A stretch of DNA of 64,000 nucleotides from Kondoa malvinella (GCA_039545315.1 BCIM01000002.1:709369-773368); one strand, 5' to 3'. Positions 34,920-48,669 are shown, numbered from the stretch's first letter. Made by a program: numbers and translations. The notes: a model not told the origin generated them from the sequence alone.

Positions 34920-36409
34920 TCATCGCTTCTTCCGCCAGAATATTGGCGACAGCGATCGAGCCCGTTTCGTGTATGAGCGGCGACATTTGGCTTGTGGCTG
35001 TTTCTGAGCGATCTGAGTCTTCTGTATCGCAAGAGTAGACGTCGATTCTTCCTCTGTGTCGTCTTCCTGACCTGCCTCTGTTGAGGTCGCTCCTGTTGCT
35101 GATCCTGACGAGCTGCCGGAGACATTGCCCCCACAATCAATCACCTCTTGAGGCAAACCATGACGCATGGCTGTTTTGTCACGAGCCGCCTTACCATCTG
35201 GTCCAGCCAGCCCTTCTGGATTGTAGTAGCCTGTCGAATTGATGCTGTTGAAGTTCCAATAGCTGCATTCGTTCGGGAGCGAAGCAGAGTCGATTTCGTT
35301 GATGTTCGAAGCGTCGCTCAGAGATCGGTCGCCGCCTTCCCATTCAAAGCTGCAGCTGTCTGTTAGCTGCGCGGTTGCTTGAGGGCCGCCCTGGATCTCC
35401 TTCAGAGATATATAGTCAGCAGCTACTCGAGCCAACAATCGAGCCAATTGACGAACCAGGTTTGCACAGTTCCTAAAGAAGGGCAAAGGCTCCTCTAGAA
35501 CTCCGTAGCTGTCCTATGTTGACGGTCAGCAGCCTTCTCAACGAGCAAAGGTCAACTCACATGAACGCCATACCTACCAGGGGCAATATCAGACACGGCT
35601 GAGGTGAGTGAAGAATACATACATTACCCACTGCATCACATATTTTCCGTCTTGAAGCCAAATTGGCATTGTTATCATCGTTCTACAGGCCAAGTCGGGG
35701 CTGGAGTTGTCTTGTTCTATACCATCTTGAGCAGGGAGATTCCATGGGCTGTAGTATGCGTAGGCTGGATCATCATAGCCTAGACGTCTGCCACCACAAT
35801 TTTGACCCATGCTAACGGCATATTTGAGAGCTGCTCAAAGTTGCTAATAAGGGTGCTTACCAGCTAATCTTGATGAACTGCAAGCTGTTTCAGCATCAGG
35901 CGAGGTATGAGTTGCTCGAGACAGACATTGTTTGCGTCATGTAAAGCGTCCTTATCGGTTTCCTCTTTTCCTTCATCGTCAGCCAAAATTATAAATGGGC
36001 ATGGCAACTTACGACCAGCAGGTACGATGGAAAACCGGGCAAAGCCTCCCCCTTAAAAATTGTCAGCCGTGGATGGCTATGTCGAGTAGAGCAGACTGAC
36101 AATGATCTAGACAGGCATTGAGCCACGACAGAACAGAGATAAGAGAGCAGGCGTACTATTATATGTCCATGTTGCTTCGATCTGTTCTCCTCTTTGATAG
36201 GTATTTCCTGTCGGAATGTCCGTGTTCGTATTTTCGCAATTGTTGGTCTCGCCAATCTCTCCAAACAGGCCAGCGCGCGGCTTAGGGGAAGTTAGCCAGT
36301 TCTACGATCCATCAGCATAACTCAAGCTAAAGAAGGCGAGATGACCAACATGAGCATTCGTACTCGGCAAGATGAGCGACGCCAATGGAATGAAGATCGA
36401 CACATGCAT
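34920..36409 (-). CDS. Secreted LPMO-like protein, paralogue A
   Basis: MHVSIFIPLASLILPSTNA is a signal peptide whose predicted cut leaves His as the first mature residue (NA/HV), the hallmark copper ligand of lytic polysaccharide monooxygenases. Next come NWLTSPKPRAGLFGEIGE, a Cys-rich start (CENTNTDIP), the motif TYNNHWGGFARFSIVPAG with a second candidate His, then NCGGRRLGYDD, MPIWLQDGKYVMQWVMYGVH and CSFEWEGGDR. The last part is Ser/Thr-rich and ends basic. The NNHW motif forms only after splicing an intron at T/GG. These features match the general LPMO layout but no named AA family was assigned; a copper-binding or structural role is equally possible. It shares all motifs with the next gene. 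Confidence 0.55.
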
Positions 36410-36855
36410 ATGACCTTGCGGATCGTCGTACGTGTAGCAGTTACTTCAGACAAGATCACGAGACGAGACGAGGGAGAAGAGACGAGAAGCGGTCATCCGG
36501 CGCTCTCATACGGTTGAACAAAGGAAGACAGATTCGGCAAGCTCGAATATAGTCACGGAAGAGATTACAGAGATCCAGCAATCGGCACAACGCAGATGTT
36601 CACGCAGAAGCTGGGAGGAATAGTTCGAAGACGGATAGTAGTCGCAGATTTCTGAGCGAGAATGTTTGAATCGATGCATGCTGCGTCCTTCGCGTAAAGA
36701 TGACTGGAGCTTTTCATGCAGACACAACGCGATTCTCAGGCTCTTGAAGCTGGAAGTTCGGAATCGAGAGGCTTCGGGACAACTTTCGCATCAAGGGGGA
36801 AGGTTGGATTGATCTATAGACACCTGATAGCTGCAGATTACACATCCAAGACCCG
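36410..36855. other. Spacer between the two LPMO-like paralogues
   Basis: About 450 bases holding the likely promoter of paralogue A and the 3' end of paralogue B. The minus-strand frame at 36727-36506 has no ATG with context. Nothing else was seen. Confidence 0.5.
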
Positions 36856-38464
36856 CTAGAACGATACTTTCCGGCGCCTTCGCCATCCTCTATGCTTCTC
36901 GTCCGCTTCTATATTAGAATGCTTACTTTTCTTCGCCTTTGACTTGTCGCTGTCCCTGCTGCTTTGCTTGACAGTCGTTCGCTGGGTCCTGTTTGCTCCG
37001 ACCTGACCACCACACGCTTCGACTTCTTTAGGCAGTCCCGCTCGATNCCCCGAGGCGTCATGAACGGCTTTGCCGTCCAAGCCAGTCATTCCTGCAGGAA
37101 GGTATTGACCGACCGCGTCGATATTGTTGAACAAGAGGTAGCCGCACTGGTCGGACATGTCGTCAATATCGTTCACGTTTTCGGCACTGCTCAAAGCCTG
37201 TCGATCAGGGGAATGAGTGAGATTTTTCCTGCTATCAGGCGCAACGTACTCTGTCTCCGCCCTCCCACTCGAATCCACATCCATCTGACGGCTTTGGTGT
37301 CGCATTGGGACCTCCAATGATAGCCTTCACATTCTTCAGAGCAAGCTCAAGGAGTGTTCGAAGATGCACGCACGACATTTGCACAGCTACGGAAGAACGG
37401 AAGGATCTCGTCCACCACACCACTGAATCATTGTCAGCTGGATCACATCACAACGCTCAGGTGAACAGACAATGCATTCTAAAGTCGAAAATCAGTAAAA
37501 CATCTTGATAGGTCGAGACAGCTTACACCCATGTGAACTCCATACATGACCCATTGTAAAACGTATGAGCCATCTTCAAGCCATGTTGGTATGGTCAAAG
37601 GCGTATGACAAGCATTTTCTGCGTCTGCGTTGTCTTGATGGGAAAAACCGGACTGCTGCCCCAGGTTGTAAGGAGCGTAGTAGTCGACTGTAACGTATGT
37701 TCAGCAAAGATGTTATGGAACTTCGCGCAGGACTAACATTCGGGCTAAAGTAGTCGTATTTCAAGCGTGAGCGATTCGCAAATGTGACTGTCGAGGATAA
37801 ACTGACCCTGTCAAGTCCTAGCTGCCTGCCGCCGCATGTCTACATGCACACCTTAATCCTGATTGGTGAAGGAGGGCCGGACTGACCTTCGTATGGCAAG
37901 TGATTTTGACGAACTGTTAATAAAGCTCGTGAGCACGATTTGACATTTAATCTACACGAAACGCACGTTGTTCGGATCGTGAAAGGCTTCTGGATCTTGT
38001 TCCTCTTTTTTTGAGATGTGTCAGAGCCTGGACGAACAAAGCGCGAAGATGCTTACGACCAGCAGGTACGACTAAGGCAAACAGAAAGCTGGATTGTCAG
38101 AAGGTACGAGCCCCTATGGAATAGCACACGTACTGCTAAACCTGACGAAGCCGTTCCAGTGATCTGCCAACAGTATCAGCAAAATGCGTTCAAGAGTACG
38201 AAAAAGCGCACTGTTATAGACCCAACTCGCATTGAAAGTCTGCCCTCGTTGATATATCTGACCCTCTGGTATCGTCCCGTTTTGATTTTCGCAATGGCCT
38301 TCATCGCCAATCCATCCAAACAGTCCACCTCTTGGGACTGGATGAGTCAACCAGTTCTAATATTTTGAATTATCAGAATCCTTTTGTCCAGATTGAGGTA
38401 TCCGTACATGGGCCTGAGCGCTGAATGCAAGGGCCGACCAGAATAGATAATTCTTCACATGCAT
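36856..38464 (-). CDS. Secreted LPMO-like protein, paralogue B
   Basis: Same architecture and intron positions as paralogue A: signal peptide MHVKNYLFWSALAFSAQA cut before His (QA/HV), NWLTHPVPRGGLFGWIGD, then YNNHWNGFVRFS-IVPAG across introns, a CGGRQLGLD segment, TIPTWLEDGSYVLQWVMYG and CGFEWEGGDR. The tail differs: it is Lys/Arg-rich (SKAKKSKHSN...) where A is acidic then basic. One N at 37047 affects a single residue. Tandem head-to-tail placement and matching splice positions indicate local duplication. Function as for A; a substrate cannot be named. Confidence 0.55.
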
Positions 38465-39040
38465 CTTCGTTTACGCGTTCGTAAGCTTAAGATTGAGAGA
38501 CCGGCTCGTTTCGTAATGGCAGGATACTGTCTGGTCCAGCAGCAGCAGAAGTAGATGGTCGTCCTGGTTGGACCTATGAATAGTGTTTGACTCTCGATCA
38601 CTTTTGCTTTGGACGCGTCGCCGGGTTGCGCACGCGCCGCCTCACCCGTTACGAGGTCTAGAGGCTCGTATAGCTGGCAGAGCACAGATTGAGGCTGCAA
38701 GAATGGCCTGCGAGATTAGGAACGGAGACTCAGATTGCGCTGGCAGTTAAACTTAGAGTTCTGCAATGTGATCTTTGAATGTGATAGCGACCCCAGAGGG
38801 AGCAGATGTGGTAGTCGTGAGTAAGAGAAGTAGCGCTCTGCCCTTGCTAGGGCGAAGAAGGAGTGTTCTGACAGAGAACAGCTGCGAATTCAAACAAAGA
38901 TACCTGGACCTTCCATTGTGACCGCCGCAGAGCCTTGCGAGACATACAGATCGGATAGAAACGAGCTTGCAAAAAGAAAAGGCAGACAATAAATCCGACA
39001 TGACAGGACATCTTCAGACAACAACGAGCTCACTCAAGAG
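38465..39040. other. Divergent promoter region
   Basis: Lies between paralogue B (minus) and the FG-GAP gene (plus). Minus-strand frames at 38700-38455 and 39001-38753 have no supporting features. No repeats were seen. Confidence 0.5.
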
Positions 39041-41648
39041 ATGCTCAACCTGGATGCAATACCCATAGGATTGATACCCTTGTTGTGTTTGTCGCTCGTA
39101 CGCCCTGCAGAGGCATGGCTAGGGCTAGAATGGCCGCATTTTGGCAAACAGCAAAGATTCACGTATGAGGGACTGGTCAACGCAGGTGCTTTGGGCCTGG
39201 AAACGCCTGGAATGGTTGCTGCTGTTGGCGACGTCGAAGGAGACCAGCTGTGAGGCATACAAGGACATGGCAGTCGGACGGAAAGGGCTGACATGCATCA
39301 CGTCTTCAAGGCTCGACCTGTTTGTGCTCAGTCAGGATCAGCGCAGTCTCCAAGTATGGCTGTGGGACAAAGGTGAGCACCAGCACTTGGCTCAGATTAT
39401 GTCGAGCTCATTGCTTTGACAAAGAATCATACGCCTTCAAAGCGTCCACTGCCTCGCCAGTCCAAGCTCCTGGCAATCTCAAAATCACAAACGTAGTACC
39501 TGGAGACTATGACTACGATGGAAGGCTGGATCTTCTCATCATGTCGCAAGAGAAGCCTAACGGAGGCTGGTGGTCAGATGATCAGACCTTGAGGATGCAC
39601 TTCTACAGAGGACTAGGAAAGGCTACTTTCGGTCAGTCGTGTCGCAAGTATGCGCTGTAGAGCGCTGACTTGAAGCAGGCGAACCCATGGAGCTACCTAC
39701 TTCTTCCCCTGTTCAACCAATGGTGCTCGACGCAAATGGAAACATGAAGCCCGATTTATTGGGCATGCCTTCAGGCGAGAATGCACGAATGCGGCTGTGG
39801 AAGAATGTCATGACGCCCGAACAAAATACCACGCTGTTTGAAATGTTTGTCCTTTGCCAGGTTTGACCTACATCAAGCTGATCTCTCGCACCTACAGGTC
39901 TGATCCTCCGCTCGATATGAATGCTATAGATTGCAAGATGGCAGGACCTCACAGTAACGCCTTCTTAGATCTGGATGGTGACTGTCTAGCAGGTAAGGGG
40001 ACCATGACGACAACATGGATTGTCTGACATCCGGTGCAGATCTTTTCCTCACGTGTACGGATCCAAGCGATACGAATCGCCTCACATATCAAATATGGCT
40101 CAACCAAAAGGAGATGGGCTTTGTCTTCTCACAATCTGGTCAACTGCCACAAGGTACCGGACAAGTATCCTTCGCAGATATAGGTACGTCACATAGAAAT
40201 TCTATGTCACGTCTACTGATCAGGCAGTAGACCGGGATGGCACGCTCGATATGGTCTTCCCGTCGTGTAGTTCGGGCAATTCTGATTGCTACATCAACAT
40301 TGCGTACAACCAGCAGATACCGCTCTGTATACCGGGTCCTCTCAAGCTCAAAGAATGCCGAGACGCCAACGACCTATGTGTCTCTGACCCGAACTTCAAG
40401 TTTGATCTCAATGCGGAATCATCTGTGCGTCGCTTATGTCCTGAGAGACAGATTAACTGACCTCAAGCAGTCTTTCGCTCGCTTTCCGCTCAATTCAGTT
40501 CTACCAGATCGTCAACACCTAATCATGAATGACAAATCCTTCCAAGGCACCTTACCTATTCCTATCAGAATAGGTGACTACAACCAAGATGGCTTGCCTG
40601 ATCTCCTCGTCCTATCGTCCGCATACGGGTCTGCCGAGTCTGGTACAGTCAGCCTATTGCAAAATCTACCTTGCGAAGATCGATATCCGGGTTGTGGCAG
40701 GAATGGAAAGAGACGGTTCGAGAAAGTCAGCAAAGGAGCTAATGCGTTGGAGAAGCTTAAGGATGCGAGAGGAGCTAGCTTCTTGGATATAGATGAGGAT
40801 GTGCGTTTCGCTGACCCTTCACATTTTGGTGATGCTGTATTGACCGTGATCATAGGGATCGCTCGATATAATGGTTCAGCGCGATGGATCTGCCGGAGGC
40901 ATATCGAGAAAGTTTGCCTTCATAAAGAACAACTATTACAATGACGCTTTTTTCATGAAGACCCTCGGTAAGCAATCTTGCATCATCAATGTTCTTTTTT
41001 CTCACATAGCTTCTCAGTCGCAAACGGAGCCTGTGACGGCTTATGCAGAGCTCAAGGGATCAGCGATGAGCGTTATCATGTAAGTTTGGCACGCGAACTC
41101 ATTTATTGTACGTTTCTGATCGAAGCTCTTCGCGCAGCCTTATGGAGTCAGCTACTCTGGTGCCTCTGTCAAATTCACCATCTTTGACTCTACAGGCGTC
41201 CGAAGAGCCACTCAAGTCGCGCAGATGCCACAAACCTCTTATCTCTCGCTTCTAACACCATACTCGTTCTTCGGCCTAGGAAGGACAAACAACTACGTCG
41301 AGAACCTATTTGTTGGCTCTACGCGACACCAGCCCCAGCATTTCACCAATATCGAAGGCTTGATCCCAAACTCGCAAGTCTTTATTCTACCTTACCAACC
41401 TGAAGGAGAAACCGATCCTGGTTCCTGGAGTCGAGAGCTCTTCTTACATCCTGGAGACTGGGTACCAGGAGTCACTCTGACTGTGCTCGGAGCGATTCTG
41501 ATTCTCGCTATTACGGTTTTGGTATTGCATCTGCGTGAAAGGTACTTTGCATCATCCATACTCTTACAATGCTCACGATTGTCACAGACGGCAAGATGAG
41601 ATGGACAGGAAGCAGAATCAGGCGTTCATCAACTTCGATGCTTTGTAA
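39041..41648 (+). CDS. ITFG1/TIP-type integrin-alpha FG-GAP repeat membrane protein
   Basis: The start is an ATG followed by a signal peptide (IGLIPLLCLSLVRPAEAWLG). A beta-propeller with repeated calcium-loop motifs follows: GDYDYDGRLDLL, DANGNMKPDLLG, DRDGTLDMVFP, GDYNQDGLPDLL and LDIDEDGSLDIM, the last spanning an intron. Then comes GRTNNYVENLFVG, and near the end a membrane span VPGVTLTVLGAILILAITVL with a short cytosolic tail ending QAFINFDAL. This order matches T-cell immunomodulatory protein (ITFG1) homologues of animals and fungi, of about 600-700 residues. The fungal role is poorly known; ER or surface location is expected. About nine introns, all short. Confidence 0.82.
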
Positions 41649-41905
41649 AGAGCGGCGCATGACTTGATCAGAACGCGTACCAGCAGGCCAAGCGATCAAA
41701 GACACTGTACAATAATTCTTGTACAGCCTCTTACTGCTATACTACGCGTACAGGCAGAATATTACACCACGTTTTTGTGTGTCCGTGCGCGCGTTGTCCT
41801 CGCTCTGCCCAATTTTCACATCATTCACATTGTCGACCAAGAGTAATACCTGTAGAGCAAATATACCCAGCTGGAGGTCGTGATTCCCGTCTGATTGAAT
41901 GAATT

Positions 41906-44900
41906 ATGAAGGCCCGCTTTCGGCGCAAGAGGGCTGCAAATCCGCAAGAGAACAATGGCTTGGCCAACAAGAAAGCGACTACGCTGCCTATGCTGGAACT
42001 CGACCTACCCACGCATGAATTCAGGACCTCGCTGATACTTCCCCATCTCACACAACGATTCGCTTTGCTGCGCAATGAAAAGGGTGATCTGCTGTCGTAC
42101 CCAGAATTCTCAAATGCTCTTCGGTGCGTTTGACGCGTCAGGAGATCTCGACTGGTCACTTATTGCGTGTTGATACTGCAGAGCTCAAAGAGAGACCGGC
42201 AAGCTGTCAGAACACGAAGAGCGAAATATCCTGGAACAGTATCGCTTGCAATCATCAAAGGAGAATGCTTTCCTCTCAGAACCACCTGCAACTGGCCTAT
42301 ATACCACAAACAACTGGCAGATGTCATCAGATACCCTCGCGTCCACAAGCATGAACGATATCGCAAACTCTAGCGTGCCGGGCACCTTGGAAGACTTTCA
42401 CAAACAACGTGTCAGGCATCAAGGAAACAGCAAATCCATGTTCGGTCATGATACTGGAGAGCCAGAGATGAAAAGATCTACCAGTGAAAACGTCTCCCTC
42501 AAAAGCTCAAGATCTCGGTCACGCATTGCATCACCTTCGTCTGAAGAAGCGTCGCCTGTACTACATTACAGCAGCTCGTATAGCAAGCTTGCAGAATCTT
42601 CCGCAGATGAGGACGACGAAGAAGACGATGTCGAACCCTTGCCAGCCAAATCCGCGAATTTGGACGTGCAAATGACCAAATCTCAAATCCGAAGGATCTC
42701 TCGCGTGCTGGATGAGATGGAACTAGAATTCTCAACCAACTACACTTCTCTTCTCGCTAAGACTGCACAAAACGATCAGTCTCACTACGAAGATACCTTT
42801 GCTGGATCAAGCGATAGTTTGGACAAATCTACTTCAACGAGCGGTCCTTCTCCGACAAAAGGGTCTTCAAGAAGTCGAGCAATTGACGAAGACACAGAAG
42901 CCATAGATCCAGGCCGCGATCACTCTCTCCTTCGACGACCCTTTCAGCCAAACCCTCGATCTCTCTCGCCTGTTCCATCTGTACCTGCATTAGACCACAG
43001 TCGAGATTCTGCAGCACTCTCAGTCGTCCACTCTGCACTCTTTTCTCCTGCAAATGGCTCGACATCGCCTTCAGCTAGCATGCATGACTCAGCTACCGAA
43101 CGTGATGTCTCCACCCCTGTTCCGCTCACACCCATGGACCCTGATACGCCTCGGTACGGCCAGCAAGACTTGCCTACCTCTGCAAGTATGATTGCAGCAC
43201 CATCAGAATCGCCCACAATGTCGAGCTTGGCCAACATTCGGCCCGGTTTCTACGAGTATCAGGAGGAAGACACGCCCTCCATAACCTGGAAGAGAGATTC
43301 GGAGCTTGGCGAAGAAGCGTCTGATGAGCAAGAGGGATCGGATGGAGGCGTCATGTCATGGGAGCGAGGATCGCTGGGCGAGGCAGACCCAAGTGAAGCG
43401 ACGCATACAACCGAAGAGACCGGCTTCCAATCTCGGCGTCATGTGTCAAGCACTTCTATAACCTCTCTCGGTTCTAGCTATCGTACGAACGAAAGTGATC
43501 TAGACGAAGAGGATGTGTTGATGCAAAAGAAGCCAGCCGAAATTGAACAACTCGACAAGAGTCTGGACTTGGATCTACAAGAAGCGCTAGGAGCAGATCC
43601 TATGGCGCTGGGCGGCTTGCACATACAAGATGTCGCTTTCATGCAGCAAGAGTTGGTACGATCAGCTAGTCAAAGAGCACAAGCAGCATTACAGCGCGGC
43701 ATTGGCAACGCGACAATGTCTTCTCGACGACCTGCTGAGAAAGAACAGCAGGAAGCGCCAGAACAACATGGCACTCCGCTCTTTGCATCTTCAGCCGACA
43801 CAACTCCCGATCAATCCTACGAGCAGGAAGAGCTTGCAACCCCAGAAGTCGAGGCGACAGATCTGGGTTACATTCATTCTCAGCCAAAGGCGTTTGAGAT
43901 GGCTAGATGTGAGTTCTGATGCTTCTTAATGCCTACTGACTAATGCTCTACCTCAGCTGCATCTGCCTCACCGGTCCAAACCTTTGGGGAAAGGCCGAGC
44001 TTGAGACCTGCGATGTCTATCTCTGAACTTCGTGGTATGCACAAGGCAAAGGCCGATGACGCAGTGCCACGGCATACTCCATTCCATCCAAACAGCGATG
44101 ACTTTCTACCTGGCAGCTCTTCGACTCCTGCGCCTCAGATTCAAGCATCGTCAACACCTAGAAGCCCTCCGAGTAATCGACCCTATGCCAACACACAATC
44201 TGTCTTATTGCGCTCTGTTTCCGATCAAGCTGAAGCTGCAACAGTCGCTCTCAAAGGTACAGCTGCCAGCTCAGACTCGCCTCCATCTCGCTCGATTCTT
44301 TCAAGGCGCAAGTCAAGTAAATCATTGAGCACAAAGAATATTTCGACTCCTCAGTTGCTCTCCTCCTCTGCGGATCTGTCTCGACTTCAGCATTTGGCGA
44401 CAATTCACCCTCTGCCAGATTCACCGGAAGTTCATCGCCGCGGAGGCAAGCATGAGCGAGCAGAAAGCGGGCCAGACGGGAAGTCCAAAGCACATCGGCA
44501 GCGAGAAGCTACGGAGCAAACCATGGTCAATCTCGGTCTGCTCGACGCAGCTCCTCGACCCGCTGGTAGCTCGACGGAGATGATCACTCCTCCGATGCAA
44601 CAATCTGCACGTTTCAGTCCTCCGCAAACACCGGCGACGCCTTTATCTCCTCCGCCTGTTCCTCGTTCAAATTCCAGACAAGACCAAAATGAAGGATCCG
44701 AGAAGGGTCTCAATAGACTGCTGTCTCGCTTACGAAGACGCAAACCTTCTACTTCTGGTGCTTTCCCTGAACCTATTCCATACCTTCCCTTCAATCTAGG
44801 ATCGCCGAGAGAACCATCTTCACCACCTCCACAAGCTACCAGAGCACAGTCACCAGTGACTCGGAGAGCCAAAAGTCCTCCGGAAAGAGCGCAATCGCCT

Positions 44901-46739
44901 GAGCTGTCGCATGCCCGCCATCCTTCAGTCACTATTCCTACCACACCTGCATCGTATCGAAAACCGCCGCGGCCTATCTCGCCGCCTCCCGCGCATCTTG
45001 TTGAAGAGGCGAGTGTCCCTTTGCCAGAACAGACAGAGACTCCAAGAAGCCCTTCAGCAGCTGGACGAGCGCCAATCTCTTACGATGTGTCTGCTACTTG
45101 GAGAAAGCGATCTTTATCAGTCAGCGAATCGAGTCGATCGCGAACCAATAGCCCTATGCCTAGCAATTACGCGACCTCTTTCTCGACACCTACGAGCCCA
45201 TTGACGAAGCCCGATCCCATGCCAAGTCCTCCTCTAGCTGAGTTGTCAGCGGCGATGCAAAGAAGCACTACCGAACCCTTGCGTGACTCAATACAGCAGT
45301 TAATGCATGCTGGATTATCGCTTGGTATAGATACCAACAAGCTGAACGATCTGGTGAATCAAGCATCACAGCGCAATTCCCAGTCTTCCTCAGCTCAATG
45401 CGACTCTATACCCGAAGAGGAAGAAGAAGCTACCAGAGATCTTAGCCGGAAGCTAGTCCGCAGAACGATCATCTTCCCTAGCTCTGCTCTTTCCGAGAGT
45501 GGTATATCGCCAACAGCGATTGACGGCGACCGGCGGTCACGAGCAGAATCCGCTGAAAGTCGAGGGTATTTCGACCAGTCAAACATCTCCGACGTTCTTC
45601 AAGAAGCAGGTTTTATCGAGCCAGAAACCGAGGAAGAAGAATCAGAAGCTCGCGAGGATCCAGCAGAAATGGTCTCCTTCAGGTCGGTGGATGGAAGAGC
45701 GCCAACCCCGCCTCCAACACAACACCGGCACAGTCGCAGGGCTTCCCAAGATGTGCTAGAAGCAGAACCTGTGCCCAATCTACCTCGACCACCCGCAATA
45801 AACAGAAGGCCAATCGAACCCCTTCACATCACGAAACAGTCGTCCATGTCAGGCAGTACCATCAGCCCTACCTCGGGAACCTTCCTCTTGCCTTCCAACA
45901 CAAGAGAATCGCTCCGACCTCACACTACAAAATCTTCCTATGCCGATTCAGTCCTGGACTTCTATAATAGCGGCGATGACACGGAGGAGTTCATTGTAGC
46001 TCAAGGTCGAGTTCCGGCTGCTGCGGAGTCTCCGGCCAGCCCGCTCAGCCAAGGGTCGAGCAGTAGATCCGAAGAGGGCGATCCGAATGTCCCTTCGACG
46101 GAACCCGGGGATCGTGTGGAAGTAGACGAGATGGGAGACGGCTCGCTTGTGTAAGCACCTTTCATATGATTGTCAAGTCTAGCTGATAAATTTCTATAGC
46201 TGGTCTGTCGTTCGCAACCTCCGTCATCAAAGCGGTCGACAAAGCATCGTCTCAGCCGAATTCAATTTCCATTCGCGCAATACCAGTATCGATAGTACAT
46301 TTGTCGCGCCATTAAAAACGCACAAGCCGACGCGCAGCAACGATCCGCTTCGACTGCTTGTGAAAGGTCATCAGCGCAAGTGGTCTCGGGAAGAAGGTGG
46401 TGTTGGCGGTCTCGGCTACATTCCTTCGCCTCCTAGTGATCCTGCTGCTGCTCGCACGCAATATCGAGCGCGAGCTGACTCGAATCAAGAGGAAATAGTC
46501 GCTTATTCTGCTGACGATGGAGTGTGAGTCTCGCTCTTGAAAATGGCGTGCACTAGCTGATTATCAGCAGTGTCTCGCAACTGATTGAAGATATCACAAA
46601 AGGCATGGACAAGGGCTCCTTCAACCTCGTCCGCGCGCAAAGCATAACTCGACTTAATCGCGCTAGAGCCGAACGGGAAGCAGCCAAATTACAGCAGAGC
46701 CAAGTGCAAGCACTCGATTTCGATAAATGGTCACAGTAG
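41906..46739 (+). CDS. Very large Ser/Pro-rich low-complexity protein, conserved in fungi
   Basis: About 1,540 residues in five exons. The conserved part is the N-terminus: LDLPTHEFRTSLILPHLTQR and, after the first intron (42125-42182), TGKLSEHEERNILEQYRLQS. I recall similar openings in uncharacterised large proteins of other fungi, without an assigned function. The middle is disordered, rich in Ser, Pro, Glu and SP/TP sites, with acidic stretches and many potential phosphorylation and SH3-type PxxP sites. The last exons have a second ordered-looking region (WSVVRNLRHQSGRQSIVSAE and SQLIEDITKGMDKGSFNLVR) and end DFDKWSQ. A scaffold for polarity or signalling would fit such composition; this is inference. 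Confidence 0.7.
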
Positions 46740-46898
46740 CATCGTTATAGCATAGGCGTCAATACATTCATTGTAGATACCGTCATCTGTCACACTTGTA
46801 ACAATACCAAAGGCATGCACGCATAGATTGGGCTGGAAATCAAGTTGTAAAAATGCATTTCCCTCTGAACTTGGAGACCTTGTGCACTATTGAGTCAA

Positions 46899-48370
46899 TC
46901 AACCCTCGACCTTCCATAGCTTGCTGCCTTTCTTCGGCCGAGAAACTACTTGGACATTGGACGCTGCGTTGCCATGCGAACCGAATGCGAGCACAGCGAC
47001 TTCTTGTTCGCCATCTTTCCCTCTTCGTCTTTTGCGTTCGGTAATGCATCGTTTGGCGAACGAGAACTATGCTCGACAGAAACCTTGTATCAGCGCAAGC
47101 CGATAATCAGAATCACGACGACGCACCCGCTCCATATCACCAGGTGGGAATTCTGCACTCTCAATAACGCTCTTGAACACATTGAAAGGTAAAACAGCAT
47201 AAACTTGAATGAGCGCTCGTTGACCATTCGTACTGCTGCTCGGCGTGGAGGAAGAAGCAGTGTAGTTCATTCCTCCGTTCGCTGCTGGTTGGGCAGGTGG
47301 GGAACCTTGGCTTGAACCGAAAGCTGCCAAGAGTGTAGGTAAGGATTGAGTGAGGTAGTGCATTAATTGATGGCGGAGGTGATAGGCTGCTGGGCCGTAG
47401 AGAAGTTGTGGAGCATCGGAAGTAGGTGAAGGTGGAGAATAGAGCTGATGCGGTGTTGAAGTTGTTGTTTGGAGAAAGGTGAACCAGTCTGCGATATCTG
47501 TTGGGTTGGTTAAGTTGTAGATGAGGGTTCGACAGAGGTCAAAGGCCATTTGTGCGAGGTCTGATATCACTATAAGATGATTGTGAATCTACCAGGAACA
47601 GATAGATACCTTCTAGACCCAGGAAAGTCGCGGCTGCTAATACTGACCGCGCATTGTCATGCGTAAGCCGCTGCCGCGCTAGCGAGGAATACAAGTATCC
47701 TATCGCCGTGCAGAAAGCGTCTGTAGACATCGGCAAACTCTTGATGAGGGCAAGCTCAAAGTGAATCCATCGACCTACCTTCAGAGATGTTTGGATCGCC
47801 AATGACGAGAACCAAATCTGGACCTTGATTCATTCGCAAGTAGTGTGCTAGTGTGGGCGATCTGTAGTGACGGCGCCTCATTAAGGTCGAAAGACGTACT
47901 CAAAGCGGTTCACCTACCTTGACAAGATGAGCTTGTGCAGTCCGTACACCTACGCTGATAAGCTCTTCTCTCCATTGAAAGGAACTAGGCAGCTTACTCT
48001 TCTTGCTGTGAGACGCAGACAAAAAGGCTAAGCATGTATATCCTTAGGGCTAATTCAATCCACTCACTGCTCCCAAAATGCGCTTCGACTCTGCAATCTG
48101 CCCATTCAGCATTCGAGAACCCTTGCGTGTACTGTCAAGCGCTTCCAACAATTAGCTGTACACCCAGCGACATTGCAGGAGGCGACTGACGAGATGCGAA
48201 CTAATGTCGAAATCATGCTGAACGGCATCATCGTGTGAATGCGTAGGTCCATTAACGTATTCGTCTTGTTGGGCTTTTTGGCTTGTCCCTGTTGTGGCAG
48301 GTTCAGCCAGGCCATTCGCGTGAGGTGCAGTACTTGATGAGGCCACAGGTGAGGACGATGTTCCGTTCAT
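46899..48370 (-). CDS. BTB/POZ-domain protein
   Basis: Starts MNGTSSSPVASSSTAPHANG and has a disordered N-terminus, then the BTB fold: DCRVEA, YRLHKLILS, RSPTLAHYLRMN, LVLVIGDPNISE and AFCTAIGYLYSSLARQRL, THDNARSVLAAATFLGLEGI. A helical and Ser-rich C-terminal region follows, with IQVYAVLPFNVFKSVIES and FSFAKRCITERKRRR, ending SKLWKVEG. This arrangement, including a final LWKVE, is seen in fungal BTB proteins. BTB domains dimerise or link substrates to Cullin-3 ligases; no Kelch or MATH partner is present. Six exons; the last intron (about 47054-47130) carries an in-frame stop if unspliced, so splicing is required. Confidence 0.8.
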
Positions 48371-48669
48371 TGCTTTGCTTAGGATCTGTTTGAGGGTATT
48401 GATAATGAAGTGTCTTGTGTAGTCTGGTATTAGCTTGTAGTTGCTTCGAAAGGCAGGTGATAGTCAGAATAAGAGAGGTGTTGAAATTTTGATGCGAAGG
48501 TTCATGCAATGCTTATCATACAAATTTAGGGAGTGCTATCATCTATGCTACATCCAGTACTACAGTGTTTCTCTCTATGACGCTGCTGATGTTGTACTGG
48601 GTCGATCAACCCATCGCGCCTGTCATGACATGCCTGCATCAGCTCACTGAACAAAGAGGGAAGGTGCAG

